The position numbers and the translations under genes were made by a program. A stretch of 64,000 bases of DNA, from positions 148,031-212,030 of the forward strand of contig CALMEI010000039.1 in assembly GCA_937863225.1 (NCBI GenBank). Reading direction: 5' to 3'. This stretch comes from an uncultured Polaromonas sp. (GTDB taxonomy: Bacteria > Pseudomonadota > Gammaproteobacteria > Burkholderiales > Burkholderiaceae_C). Below are positions 17,118 to 25,132 of the stretch, in pieces; the stretch's first letter is position 1, and every line of letters starts with the position of its first letter. The notes under the pieces were generated by a model, which did no database searches, had not been told where the DNA came from, and saw nothing but the letters and a program-made list of their open reading frames with translations.

Positions 17118-19313
17118 TCAAAGTGCAATTTGCAGCGCGACACGCAAGGTTCTGGGCGCACCAGGGAACAAATAACTGTGACCGAATTGGTATGGCGATT
17201 CTTTGTGGTAGCGCTTGTTCAGAACATTGTCCACGCCCAATGTCCAAGTGGTTTTAGACTGGGCTATTTGCATGTCGTAACTGGCAGCCAAATCAAGGCG
17301 TGTCCATGCGGGGAGCACGATGCTGTTATCAGGCAGTACGGCGCGTTTGCCTTCATGTGACAAATGTGCGCTCAAAAGCAAACCTGGTACGTTGGCAATT
17401 TTGTAACTGCCATTGAATCGCAATATCCAGTTGGGTACATTGGTCGGGCGCAAGCCATTTTGCGATGCGTCAATCGTGCTGCCTTGTCGTTTGGCGTTGA
17501 TCATGGTTACGCCGGCATCGATGTGCCACGGCTGTGTGACGCTGGCTGCAGGTGTGGCTGCGGTGAATTCAAAACCACTGTGCTTGGCAGTACCGTCAAT
17601 TTGGCGAAGGCAAGAGCCTGCCACATCACAGTCACCCAAATCACCCGAGACGGGGCGGTTGATGTTGAAGTAAGCAGCAGACCAACGCAATTGTTCACTG
17701 TTTCCTTTCATCCCTAATTCAAATTGCTTGGATTTCAGCGTCGGTAACACTGCGCCTGCATTGGTATAGCGGGGCAGGTTGGCCACCACTTCAGATTCCA
17801 CCCCTTGACCATAGCTGGCATATAACATGTGTGAGGGATTGATTTGGTAACTTGCTGCAACCCAAGGAGTGACAAAATTGGCATCGTAACGGGTTTCATT
17901 GTTGCCATCTGTGCGAATACTTTCGCGATGCAGTCTTGAATATCGCAGACCTGTCCATGTCGTGAATGTGGGTGTCCAACTGATCGCATCAAATGCCGAT
18001 AATTCGGTGCTGCGTTCATTGCGATTGGTGCTGGGTGTGGTCAAACTCGGATCGGCAGTGGCTTCAGACAGGGCATTCAAATTACCCATACCCGCATAGT
18101 TGTAGGCTTGGCTGTTTAAAGTGTCGCGTGCTTGGGTTTGTAGCAAACCAACACTGAGTTTGTGTTTGATGCTGCCTGTATCGATTTCGCCTTTGATCTG
18201 CAACTGTGCGGCGCTGGTGCGACGACGTTCATTTTCACTGCGGTAATCGTACAAATCAAAATCGCCATTGGGGCAAAATCGGTCGGTGTAATAGTCCACA
18301 CCATTGGCGTCTGTGCAACCGAAAGGGAAGGCGGCGCGGTCATGCGATTTTAAGTGTTGTGTGCCTGCTTGGGCAGACCATCGCCATTGTGAATTGATGG
18401 CCTGTTCAAATTTCAATGAACCCGTGATGCCTTCTAACACCACCGGCTGTGACCATGATTGGCTGTTGATATTGAGGTGGTTGTTGACCTCTGGCAAGGT
18501 GTTGCCAGTCAAACTCACACCCGGCACACTGGGCTGGGTACGGCGCGAATATTCAAAATCGGCTTCCAAAATACTGTCTTTGTTGACGCGCCAATCGGCA
18601 GCAACTGCCAATAACTGACGATTGCCTTTTGCCTTGGGTGTGTAGTGGTCAATTTTTTCAGCAACCGCATTGATGCGATAGCCAAAATCTTTGTTGTTAC
18701 CAAATCGGCCACCCAAATCAACAGCACCTTGCAAGCTGCCGTGGCTGTTGCCTTCTATGCGAATAGTGCGGACATCGTTTTGCGTCGGGCGTTTCATCAC
18801 GTAATTGACCAAACCGCCTGGCGCACTGGTGCCGGCTTGGATGCCACTGGTGCCTTTGAGGATGTCAACTTGCGCTTTGTTTTCCAATGGAATAAAGGTT
18901 TCTGCGTTGATGGGCAAGCCTTCACGGCGGTAGTTTTATTTGTTGTCAATCACAAAACCGCGCATGGTGGCATAGTCCCAGTAGCCCGCAGCGTTGTAGG
19001 CATCGCTGACCGATGCGTCAAACTGATTCAAATCAGACAAGCGCTTTGCACCGATGGATTCAAGTTGTTTGCTGGTGACAACATTGGCGCTGATGGGGGT
19101 GCGTGACAATGGTTCATCGCTCAAACTTGTGAACTCAGATCCATTAGCGCTGTCTGTCACAAGAACCGTTTTGAGCTGGCTTTCTTTGGCATTGTTCTGG
19201 TTTTGAGCGAGCGCTACAGTGGTTTGAAATGCTATTAATATAATAGCACTGTAGGCAATAAATATGCAGGCTAGAGGTCTAAAACCTATAAATTTTTGAT
19301 GAAATGGTGCCAT
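17118..19313 (-). pseudogene. TonB-dependent outer-membrane receptor, interrupted by one in-frame stop; TPP-riboswitch controlled
   Basis: The gene reads from the ATG at 19313 through a plug domain (TPISANVVTSKQLESIGAKRLSDLNQF, shown in part by ANVVTSKQLESIGAKRL) to a 22-strand barrel that ends in a terminal aromatic-poor VALQIAL at 17118. TAA at 18936-18938 follows RGFVIDNK, and the same frame continues NYRREGLPINAETFIPLENK with no shift. Homologous receptors have an aromatic or small residue there, so this is a nonsense change (or a base error). The barrel resembles siderophore receptors, but the TPP riboswitch upstream suggests thiamine or a precursor. The hydrophobic signal-peptide segment IFIAYSAIILIAF is encoded by a copy of the dispersed repeat. 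A TTG at 18917 could restart the downstream part without export. Confidence 0.85.
19231..19292 (+). repeat. 64-bp dispersed repeat, copy 3, inside the receptor signal-peptide region
   Basis: Reads GCTATTAATATAATAGCAC, then TAGGCAATAAATATGCAGGC and a diverged tail. It lies within the 5' coding end of the TonB receptor; read on the minus strand in that frame it encodes LACIFIAYSAIILIA, the hydrophobic core of the signal peptide. Confidence 0.85.
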
Positions 19314-19349
19314 AACGTCTTTACAAAGGTTACAGCAGGTCGGCTTGCG

Positions 19350-19371
19350 GTCAAGGCATTGAAACCCTGAC
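19350..19371 (-). promoter_or_regulatory. Possible expression-platform hairpin after the TPP aptamer
   Basis: On the minus strand GTCAGGG pairs with CCTTGAC (one mismatch) around TTTCAATG. It lies between the aptamer and the receptor start. No T-run follows, so a translational rather than terminating switch is more likely. Confidence 0.35.
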
Positions 19372-19380
19372 TTCTGCAAT

Positions 19381-19475
19381 GCTTCCCTGCGCGAGGATTA
19401 CCTCAATCAGGTTCAAAGGGACTTTCTCAGTCGCAGTACAAGGTGGATAACCTGTGCTGCAACACCCCTAGCGAA
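19381..19475 (-). ncRNA. TPP riboswitch (THI element)
   Basis: The minus strand reads CTAGGGGTGTTGCAGC, then GACTGAGA, then CCCTTTGAACCTGATTGAGG and TAATCCTCGCGCAGGGAAGC. These are the conserved 5' core, the CTGAGA turn, the GAACCTGA pyrophosphate/pyrimidine segment and the closing GCGCAGGGA of the TPP aptamer, in the right order. It ends 67 bases before the receptor start codon. Nothing else on this strand can be its target. Confidence 0.93.
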
Positions 19476-19476
19476 T

Positions 19477-19500
19477 GGTCACTTGCGAATTCAAGTGACC
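19477..19500. other. Perfect 9-bp inverted repeat between MATE gene and riboswitch
   Basis: GGTCACTTG and CAAGTGACC flank a six-base loop. It lies just upstream of the aptamer and downstream of the MATE stop. No T-run follows on either strand; it could help end MATE transcripts or bind a regulator. Confidence 0.5.
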
Positions 19501-19541
19501 TGTGTGAATTCTACTGCAACCCAACAAATAGGTGTGATGCG

Positions 19542-20945
19542 TTAAATTGGGCGCAGTGTTTTTTTCTTCCAAACCAGTCGGTAGTAAGCGGTTTGCATCA
19601 GCAACATGGCCGTGAACGCAATGGGAAAACCGGCCCAAATACCGGGCAAACCGTAGCGTTGGTTGAGAAGAGTCGCAACCGGAATCAACACACCGCCAAG
19701 CGCAAACATGGTAATGATGGTAGGGAACAACACCGTGCCGCTGGCACGCATGAGCCCAGACAAAACCATCGCCATGCCAAACACAATATTGCCCCATAGC
19801 ATGATGTGCAACAGCAATTGCGCCGTTTCAACCACTGCAGGATCGGTGATGAACAAGCCAATCATGGCACGTGAAAAGATGTAGCCCAATATCACCAGTG
19901 CACCCGTCAGCACCAAATTCAAAGTGATGCCGGTTTTGGCAATGTGCCCCAAAGCAGTTTGTCCTCGCCCTGCGCCTATGGCTTGCGCGCCTAATATCGA
20001 CGCTGCGATGGCAATCGATATTGCGGGGAACTGCACATAGTTCACAATTTGTATCACTGCACCATACGCAGCGGTCGCCTGCGACCCGTGTCCGTTAACC
20101 AACGACAAAACAGCCAACTCGGCCAACGCCATGGTGACAATGGTGATGCCAGAGGGCAATCCCAGGCGCAATACTTTGGGCATCAGTTCTTTGTTAAAGC
20201 GCAGTGTTTGCAAAAAATCGGCATGTGGCGCCAGTGGGTGTTGACCTTGTGCAAACTGCTTGTGAATCGGTCTGCGTAAATGCCATACGGTCCAAGTGAT
20301 GGCAATCACAAAAGCCATTAATGTGGCATAGGCGCTGCTGCGAATGCCCAACATGGGCAATCCACCCCAGCCACGAATCAAAGCGGGTGTCAGCACCATG
20401 CCAACCAATGTTGAAATCAGCAATGTCAGCATCGGAGTTTTGCTGTCGCCCACGCCGCGTAGCATGGAAGTCATCAGTAAAAATACATACACACATGGCG
20501 CACCTACAAACATGATGCGTGCATAAGTCACCGTGTCCGGCAAAATATCAGCAGGTGTTCCCAACGCACGAAGAAGAGGCTCAGTGAATGCACTACCCAA
20601 GATGGCCACCACAATTCCCAAGCTCATGCCCACTAACAGGGTACTGCCCGCAATGGCTTTGACCCGCGCAGTGTCTTTTGCGCCCCACGCTTGCCCAATC
20701 AATACCGAGGCCCCGGTACCTAAGCCAATGTTGAATGCAATGGTGAAGAAAAGTACCGGAAAAAAAGCCGACACCGCCGCCATGGCGCTGACCCCTAGCA
20801 TTTGACCCAAATAAATGTTGTTGACAGTACCCGAAAGACTTTGCAACAAATTGCTCAAAATCATGGGCACCAAAAAGATGGTATAGGTCTTCCACAGCGG
20901 TTTGGGAGTTGGTTGTGCTGTTATCTGTGGGGTCAAGTTGTTCAT
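19542..20945 (-). CDS. MATE family multidrug/organic cation efflux transporter
   Basis: 467 residues with about 12 membrane helices in two similar halves, as in NorM/DinF proteins. Seen: SNLLQSLSGTVNNIYLGQMLGVSAMAA near the N-terminus (only its core LSGTVNNIYLG matters) and the related LAELAVLSLVNGHGSQATAAYG in the second half. Such carriers expel cationic drugs in exchange for sodium or protons at the inner membrane. Its ATG overlaps the DUF2239 stop by four bases, so it is translated with that gene. The TPP riboswitch downstream belongs to the next gene. Confidence 0.9.
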   Translation of the reverse strand: MNNLTPQITAQPTPKPLWKTYTIFLVPMILSNLLQSLSGTVNNIYLGQMLGVSAMAAVSAFFPVLFFTIAFNIGLGTGASVLIGQAWGAKDTARVKAIAGSTLLVGMSLGIVVAILGSAFTEPLLRALGTPADILPDTVTYARIMFVGAPCVYVFLLMTSMLRGVGDSKTPMLTLLISTLVGMVLTPALIRGWGGLPMLGIRSSAYATLMAFVIAITWTVWHLRRPIHKQFAQGQHPLAPHADFLQTLRFNKELMPKVLRLGLPSGITIVTMALAELAVLSLVNGHGSQATAAYGAVIQIVNYVQFPAISIAIAASILGAQAIGAGRGQTALGHIAKTGITLNLVLTGALVILGYIFSRAMIGLFITDPAVVETAQLLLHIMLWGNIVFGMAMVLSGLMRASGTVLFPTIITMFALGGVLIPVATLLNQRYGLPGIWAGFPIAFTAMLLMQTAYYRLVWKKKTLRPI

Positions 20946-21580
20946 ATTTTGTCGATAAATGCATCAGCTAGTAGCTTGAAGAGATGGGTTTGCACGTCGA
21001 TAGGCCAGCTCGCGATGGTAGCTGCAAATTCCATTTGCTTTCCTGCAAAAAGTGCTCGACTGGCTTCTTCAAAATGCGCTTGGTGCCCAGCTATGGTTGA
21101 CATAAATTTGTAGCCTGCATTTTGTGACATACGTACCCGGTCAGCTGATTCTGATGATAACCTAGCTACTTCAACCAGCTTGCGCAACGCGACGGATGCA
21201 CCCCCAGTTTGTGATGCCAGCCATTCCCAATGGCGTGGTAATAGGGTTACTTCACGCGCCACCACACCCAGTTTAGGTCGGCCTGGGCCTTTATTGGCCA
21301 TGGGTTCAATAGTGGATTCTGTTTCTATCTTTGTGCTTATCGAATCAAGCTGTTGCGCCATTAAATTAAACTTATTGGTAAAACTTTCGACCGAACCTCG
21401 CCAATCCAATTCAATGACCTCGCTGGTCTGGTCGTTGAAAATTAAAACAGCTTCGTGCGAGTCGTTGGCAGCAGAGTCATCCATAGCGTTTTTAACTTGC
21501 AAAGCTACATCACGTAAAGTGCCTGCAGCAATGCAATGATTGCCTTTAAAAGCGGTACAGAGGGTGTTTGACCAGGCCAT
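20942..21580 (-). CDS. DUF2239 family protein, possible DNA-binding regulator
   Basis: 212 residues. Residues about 107-145 carry GPGRPKLGVVAREVTLLP, then RHWEWLASQTGGASVALRKL, the signature of DUF2239. The GRPKLG stretch looks like an AT-hook-like basic patch, and the following beta-helix-helix pattern is reminiscent of ribbon-helix-helix proteins; this is my reading, not an established function. It precedes the MATE gene in a two-gene operon and the promoter region carries three CCGGATA-type sites, one over the likely -10 box, as expected for an autoregulated operon. Confidence 0.75.
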   Translation of the reverse strand: MAWSNTLCTAFKGNHCIAAGTLRDVALQVKNAMDDSAANDSHEAVLIFNDQTSEVIELDWRGSVESFTNKFNLMAQQLDSISTKIETESTIEPMANKGPGRPKLGVVAREVTLLPRHWEWLASQTGGASVALRKLVEVARLSSESADRVRMSQNAGYKFMSTIAGHQAHFEEASRALFAGKQMEFAATIASWPIDVQTHLFKLLADAFIDKI

Positions 21581-21584
21581 AATA

Positions 21585-21654
21585 TTATCCGGATAAAAAA
21601 TAAAACCGAATTATACCCGGATATAAATTACTTGATTGAATTTATACGGATAAA
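21585..21654. promoter_or_regulatory. Three CCGGATA operator-like sites and -10 box upstream of DUF2239-MATE
   Basis: Site 1 TTATCCGGATAA (21585-21596) is a perfect palindrome. Site 2 TTATACCCGGATATAA (21611-21626) and site 3 TTTATACGGATAAA (21641-21654) are near copies. A minus-strand TATAAT (21610-21615) overlaps site 2. No good -35 is visible. The layout fits repression by a dimeric regulator. Confidence 0.6.
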
Positions 21655-21781
21655 ATTAAAACACACCTCTTTTAGGTGTCAATCATGAGCAAATAGAATG
21701 CTATTTCCCTTACCATCATTGCGTTTTTAGCTATTAAGTTAGTAGCAAACAAATGTGTAGTAAAGGTGCAGCGTTAATACA

Positions 21782-22426
21782 CTAATCCTGCATTCTTTTA
21801 GGTAATTGCCGCTCTACAAATAACGTTTCAACATCGACCAAGCTCAGGTATCTGCCCTGATTGCCTTCTTTGCCGATAACTTTGAGCAGTACGGGCCACT
21901 CTGCATCCATCATTTTGCGGTCAACTAAGCGTCTTTTGCCAGCGGCGCGTTCAAAGTTGGCATCCATAAAAATAGTCAGTTCAGCTAGGCTGAAGCCTAA
22001 TTCAATTTTGCCATCTTTGTCGGTTTTTTCACTGGCAAAACTCCGTAAACGTTTGAGGTTGGTTTGACTTATCTTGCCTTTGGCGTCCAAAATGCCCGAT
22101 CCCACCCCATGCTTGTTCAGCGGGCTGGCACGTAGTTGGTTCAAACGCAGACCAATACTTTGGGTTTTTAAGACGGATAGCGGACTCAAACCGTTGGCAA
22201 TCAAAGCCACACCATAAATGGCGGCCGCAGGCACTTTGGGTGCGCCTTCACCTTTTAATGCGGTCGCAGTGATGACTTTTGCTACTTGACGCAAGGGTTC
22301 CACATCGTCCGCTAACGCCCCTTGCGCGACCAATCCACGCAGAAACGGGCAGGGATTGTTGGGCGATACGGGGCGTGCATTGGGGGAAGTTGTCTTTTGA
22401 ATTTTGCCGTTTGGCATGGTGCTCAT
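21782..22426 (-). CDS. Family 2 (haem-thiolate) peroxidase-like protein
   Basis: 214 residues with no signal peptide. Near the N-terminus NNPCPFLRGLVAQGAL (about 24-39) resembles the PCP...N..ANHG motif whose Cys is the haem ligand in fungal chloroperoxidase and peroxygenases. Near the C-terminus LSLVDVETLFVERQLPKRM resembles the family's ending (helix then E-x-x-L/R-P). A DKDGKIELGFS stretch (about 135-145) looks like an EF-hand-type loop. The distal acid and asparagine of the fungal motif are not obvious, so catalytic activity is uncertain. It starts 11 bases after the CoA-transferase and is probably cotranscribed. Confidence 0.5.
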   Translation of the reverse strand: MSTMPNGKIQKTTSPNARPVSPNNPCPFLRGLVAQGALADDVEPLRQVAKVITATALKGEGAPKVPAAAIYGVALIANGLSPLSVLKTQSIGLRLNQLRASPLNKHGVGSGILDAKGKISQTNLKRLRSFASEKTDKDGKIELGFSLAELTIFMDANFERAAGKRRLVDRKMMDAEWPVLLKVIGKEGNQGRYLSLVDVETLFVERQLPKRMQD

Positions 22427-22437
22427 CCTTTCAGGAG

Positions 22438-23646
22438 TTAAGCTACTTCCTGCTGCGCCTTCAGAGTGTCGATTTGAGCTGTGTTCAGTCCCAAACTTTG
22501 CAAAATCTCATCGGTATGCTCACCTTTGGTGGGCGGATTGAGGCGCACTTGCATGCGTTGACCGTTTAAAGTAACAGGGAAAAGGGCTGTTTGAGTGACT
22601 TGGCCTGCGGGTACGCTGTCTGGCAAAACGATGTTTGCCAAGCCACCACTGGCCAGCAGGTGTTCGTCTTGAAAAAGTTCATCGGGTCGGGTGATGGGCG
22701 CAAATGGCAAACCGTGTTTTTCAAAGATTTTCGATATTTCTTTGGCTGAAAACTGCGCCAGACGTAATTTCAATTCAGGCAGCAAGCTTGGGCGCATGCG
22801 CACTCGGTCGTTGTTGCTGGAAAATTCAGGGTTGGCTTTGAAATCTGCAAAACCAAAAGCATCACAAAATGTTTGCCACTGTGCGTCGCTCACGACAGCG
22901 ATGAAGATTTGATCACCATCTTTAACAGTGAACACATCGTAAATCGCCCACGGAGAAATGCGCTCTGGCATAGGGGCAGCGGGTTTGCCTGTGACCGCAT
23001 ATTGCAGCATGTGCTGACCTACTAAGAAAACATTGTTTTCAAACAGTGCCGATTGCACCTCTTGCCCACGACCTGTGATGCCACGCTGTACCAAAGCGCC
23101 TAATGCACCGATGGCACCAAACATGCCGCCCATGATATCGTTGACACTGCTGCCGGCACGCAAAGGGTCGCCTGGTCGGCCCGTCATGTAAGCCAAGCCC
23201 CCCATCATTTGCACCACTTCGTCTAAGGCAGTTCGGTGTTCATAGGGACCAGGTAAAAAGCCTTTGTGACTCACATAAATGAGTTTCGGATTGGTGGCAC
23301 TTAAGCTGGTGTAGTCCAAACCATATTTGACCATGGTTCCGGGTTTGAAATTTTCTAACACCACATCTGCGGTCGCTGCCAACTGTCTGGCCAGTTGTGC
23401 ACCTTTTGGTTTTTGCAAATCAATGACAATGCTTTTTTTGTTGCGATTGAACATGGGAAAAAACCCCGCACCAGCACCCAATAAATAACGTGTGCGGTCG
23501 CCCTCAATGGGCTCGACCTTGATGACTTCTGCGCCCATGTCGGCCAGCACCATGCCACAAGTTGGACCCATGACCATGTGCGTGAATTCGACAACACGCA
23601 AGCCAGCTAACGGAAGCGCAGAGGATTGTTTTTCAAGATTTGGCAT
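22438..23646 (-). CDS. CaiB/BaiF family CoA-transferase
   Basis: 402 residues, class III CoA-transferase. Seen: GLRVVEFTHMVMGPTCGMVLADMGAEVIKVEP at the N-terminus (core ADMGAEVIKVEP), RNKKSIVIDLQKPKG, VVLENFKPGTM and ALDEVVQMMGGL, which holds the catalytic Asp in the family pattern. These enzymes swap CoA between carboxylic acids such as succinate and an acyl acid. The acid is not deducible. It is divergent from asd and upstream of the peroxidase-like gene. Confidence 0.88.
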   Translation of the reverse strand: MPNLEKQSSALPLAGLRVVEFTHMVMGPTCGMVLADMGAEVIKVEPIEGDRTRYLLGAGAGFFPMFNRNKKSIVIDLQKPKGAQLARQLAATADVVLENFKPGTMVKYGLDYTSLSATNPKLIYVSHKGFLPGPYEHRTALDEVVQMMGGLAYMTGRPGDPLRAGSSVNDIMGGMFGAIGALGALVQRGITGRGQEVQSALFENNVFLVGQHMLQYAVTGKPAAPMPERISPWAIYDVFTVKDGDQIFIAVVSDAQWQTFCDAFGFADFKANPEFSSNNDRVRMRPSLLPELKLRLAQFSAKEISKIFEKHGLPFAPITRPDELFQDEHLLASGGLANIVLPDSVPAGQVTQTALFPVTLNGQRMQVRLNPPTKGEHTDEILQSLGLNTAQIDTLKAQQEVA

Positions 23647-23683
23647 GGTTTGATTGTCACTTAAAAATTGACTCGAGTTGTAA

Positions 23684-23712
23684 GTGTCAGGTCAACAAAG
23701 CTCAGATATAAT
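23684..23712 (+). promoter_or_regulatory. Sigma-70 type promoter for asd leader
   Basis: A perfect TATAAT at 23707-23712 is preceded by GTGTCA (4 of 6 to TTGACA) with a 17-base spacer. The expected start of transcription, about seven bases downstream, falls at or next to the A of the leader ATG (23720). Confidence 0.7.
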
Positions 23713-23719
23713 GTGCACC

Positions 23720-23821
23720 ATGAACGCCCAAGTGAACCTCACTCTGATCGCCCAAACTGCAAACGCGGTGGGTGGGTGCGCGTTGATAACTTCCACCAAA
23801 ACGACAACCATTAAAGGCTAA
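23720..23821 (+). CDS. Thr-rich leader peptide upstream of asd (candidate attenuator)
   Basis: A 33-codon frame, ATG to TAA. Its C-terminal part reads ALITSTKTTTIKG: five Thr, two Lys and two Ile in the last 11 codons, with four different Thr codons (ACT, ACC, ACG, ACA). Thr, Lys and Ile are all made from aspartate semialdehyde, the product of the downstream gene. E. coli thrL has the same logic. No ribosome-binding site precedes the ATG, and the promoter places the transcript start at or beside it, so the message may be leaderless. A strong GC-rich hairpin follows six bases after the stop. Coding is inferred from composition and position only. Confidence 0.7.
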   Translation: MNAQVNLTLIAQTANAVGGCALITSTKTTTIKG

Positions 23822-23826
23822 TCCAG

Positions 23827-23866
23827 CCCGGTTCGTCGCGCCCACCCCGGAGCCTGACGAGCCGGG
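23827..23866 (+). promoter_or_regulatory. GC-rich hairpin between leader peptide and asd (attenuator structure)
   Basis: CCCGGTTCGTC pairs with GACGAGCCGGG (11 pairs, one G-T) around an 18-base loop. The loop segment CGCGCCCACCCC is largely complementary to GGGTGGGTGCGCG inside the leader reading frame (about 23769-23781), so two alternative folds exist. No T-run follows directly, so it may act on rho or on asd translation rather than as a classic terminator. Confidence 0.65.
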
Positions 23867-23916
23867 GGATAAGCCTCAATTTGATTTGACTGATTATTTT
23901 GAAAGGCGCATTGGAA

Positions 23917-25056
23917 ATGAAAAAAGTAGGAAATCTGGTAGGTCTTGTAGGCTGGCGCGGCATGGTCGGTTCTGTGCTGATTGACCGAATGCAAGCAGAG
24001 GGTGACTTTGCACTCATCGAACCTGTGTTTTTTTCGACTTCTAACGCAGGCGGTCAAGCGCCAGCTTTCGCGAAAAACGAAACCACACTGAAAGATGCTT
24101 TTGACATTGAAGCGCTGAAAAAATGCGACATCATTGTGACAGCGCAAGGTGGTGACTACACCAAAGAAATTTTCCCCAAATTGCGCGCGTCAGGATGGAA
24201 CGGGCACTGGATTGATGCAGCATCTACCTTGCGCATGCAAGACGATGCCATCATTATTCTGGATCCCGTGAATCTGCCTGTTATCAAGAACTCCCTGGCT
24301 AAAGGTATGAACAATTGGGTGGGTGGAAATTGCACAGTCAGTTGCATGTTGATGGGTGTGGGTGCCTTGTACAAAGCAGGTTTGGTGGAATGGATGACCA
24401 CCATGACTTATCAAGCGGCGTCAGGAGGTGGTGCTCAGCATATGCGTGAGTTGTTGACACAGTTTGGTACTTTGAATGGTGAAGTGCGTTCTTTGTTGGA
24501 CGATCCCAAATCTGCCATTTTAGAAATCGACCGCAAAGTATTGGCCAAACAACAAGCCTTGACCACTGCCGAAACTGCGAACTTTGGTGCACCTTTGGGC
24601 GGTAGCTTGATTCCATGGATTGATTCGGATCTTGGTAACGGTATGTCAAAAGAGGAATGGAAAGGTGGTGCAGAGACCAATAAAATTCTGGGTCAAGGTA
24701 CCCTGTTTGGTACGGAATCTACACCTGTTGATGGCTTTTGCGTGCGTATCGGCGCCATGCGTTGCCACAGCCAAGCGCTGACTTTTAAACTCAAAAAAGA
24801 TGTTCCAGTGGCTGATTTAGAAGCCATGATGGCAGCTGACAACGAGTGGGTCAAGGTTGTGCCAAACACCAAGGAAGCAACTTTGCGTGAGTTAACCCCC
24901 GTTCAAGTGACTGGAACAATGCGTATTCCGGTGGGTCGCGTTCGCAAGTTAGCGATGGGGCCTGACTATGTAGGCGCATTCACAATCGGTGACCAATTGC
25001 TGTGGGGTGCCGCAGAACCTCTGCGTCGAATGCTACGAATTTTGTTGCAATCTTAA
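23917..25056 (+). CDS. asd: Aspartate-semialdehyde dehydrogenase
   Basis: 379 residues from the ATG at 23917, with GAAAGG about ten bases upstream; a TTG at 23899 is open but less likely. Seen: [14 protein letters not shown] (NADP-binding loop), catalytic Cys139 in [24 protein letters not shown], and [12 protein letters not shown] with the conserved His. It reduces aspartyl phosphate to aspartate semialdehyde, the branch point to Lys, Met, Thr and Ile. It heads the asd-fimV-truA-trp block. The leader peptide and hairpin upstream suggest attenuation by its own end products. Confidence 0.96.
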   Translation: MKKVGNLVGLVGWRGMVGSVLIDRMQAEGDFALIEPVFFSTSNAGGQAPAFAKNETTLKDAFDIEALKKCDIIVTAQGGDYTKEIFPKLRASGWNGHWIDAASTLRMQDDAIIILDPVNLPVIKNSLAKGMNNWVGGNCTVSCMLMGVGALYKAGLVEWMTTMTYQAASGGGAQHMRELLTQFGTLNGEVRSLLDDPKSAILEIDRKVLAKQQALTTAETANFGAPLGGSLIPWIDSDLGNGMSKEEWKGGAETNKILGQGTLFGTESTPVDGFCVRIGAMRCHSQALTFKLKKDVPVADLEAMMAADNEWVKVVPNTKEATLRELTPVQVTGTMRIPVGRVRKLAMGPDYVGAFTIGDQLLWGAAEPLRRMLRILLQS

Positions 25057-25132
25057 ACATTTAAAAGTTGCTTAGCAACAACATTTAGTTTGTAATTGGG
25101 GTTTTTGTCTTTATGCTACAGGTTCTATTAAA

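Noticed and set aside
18915..18917. TTG as a true start of a separate receptor gene
   Set aside because: It would lack a signal peptide and half the plug domain, and the upstream frame joins it exactly with only one stop codon between.
23827..23866. asd-upstream hairpin considered as a classic rho-independent terminator or lysine riboswitch
   Set aside because: There is no T-run after the stem and none of the conserved lysine-aptamer blocks. The leader-peptide explanation fits the sequence better.
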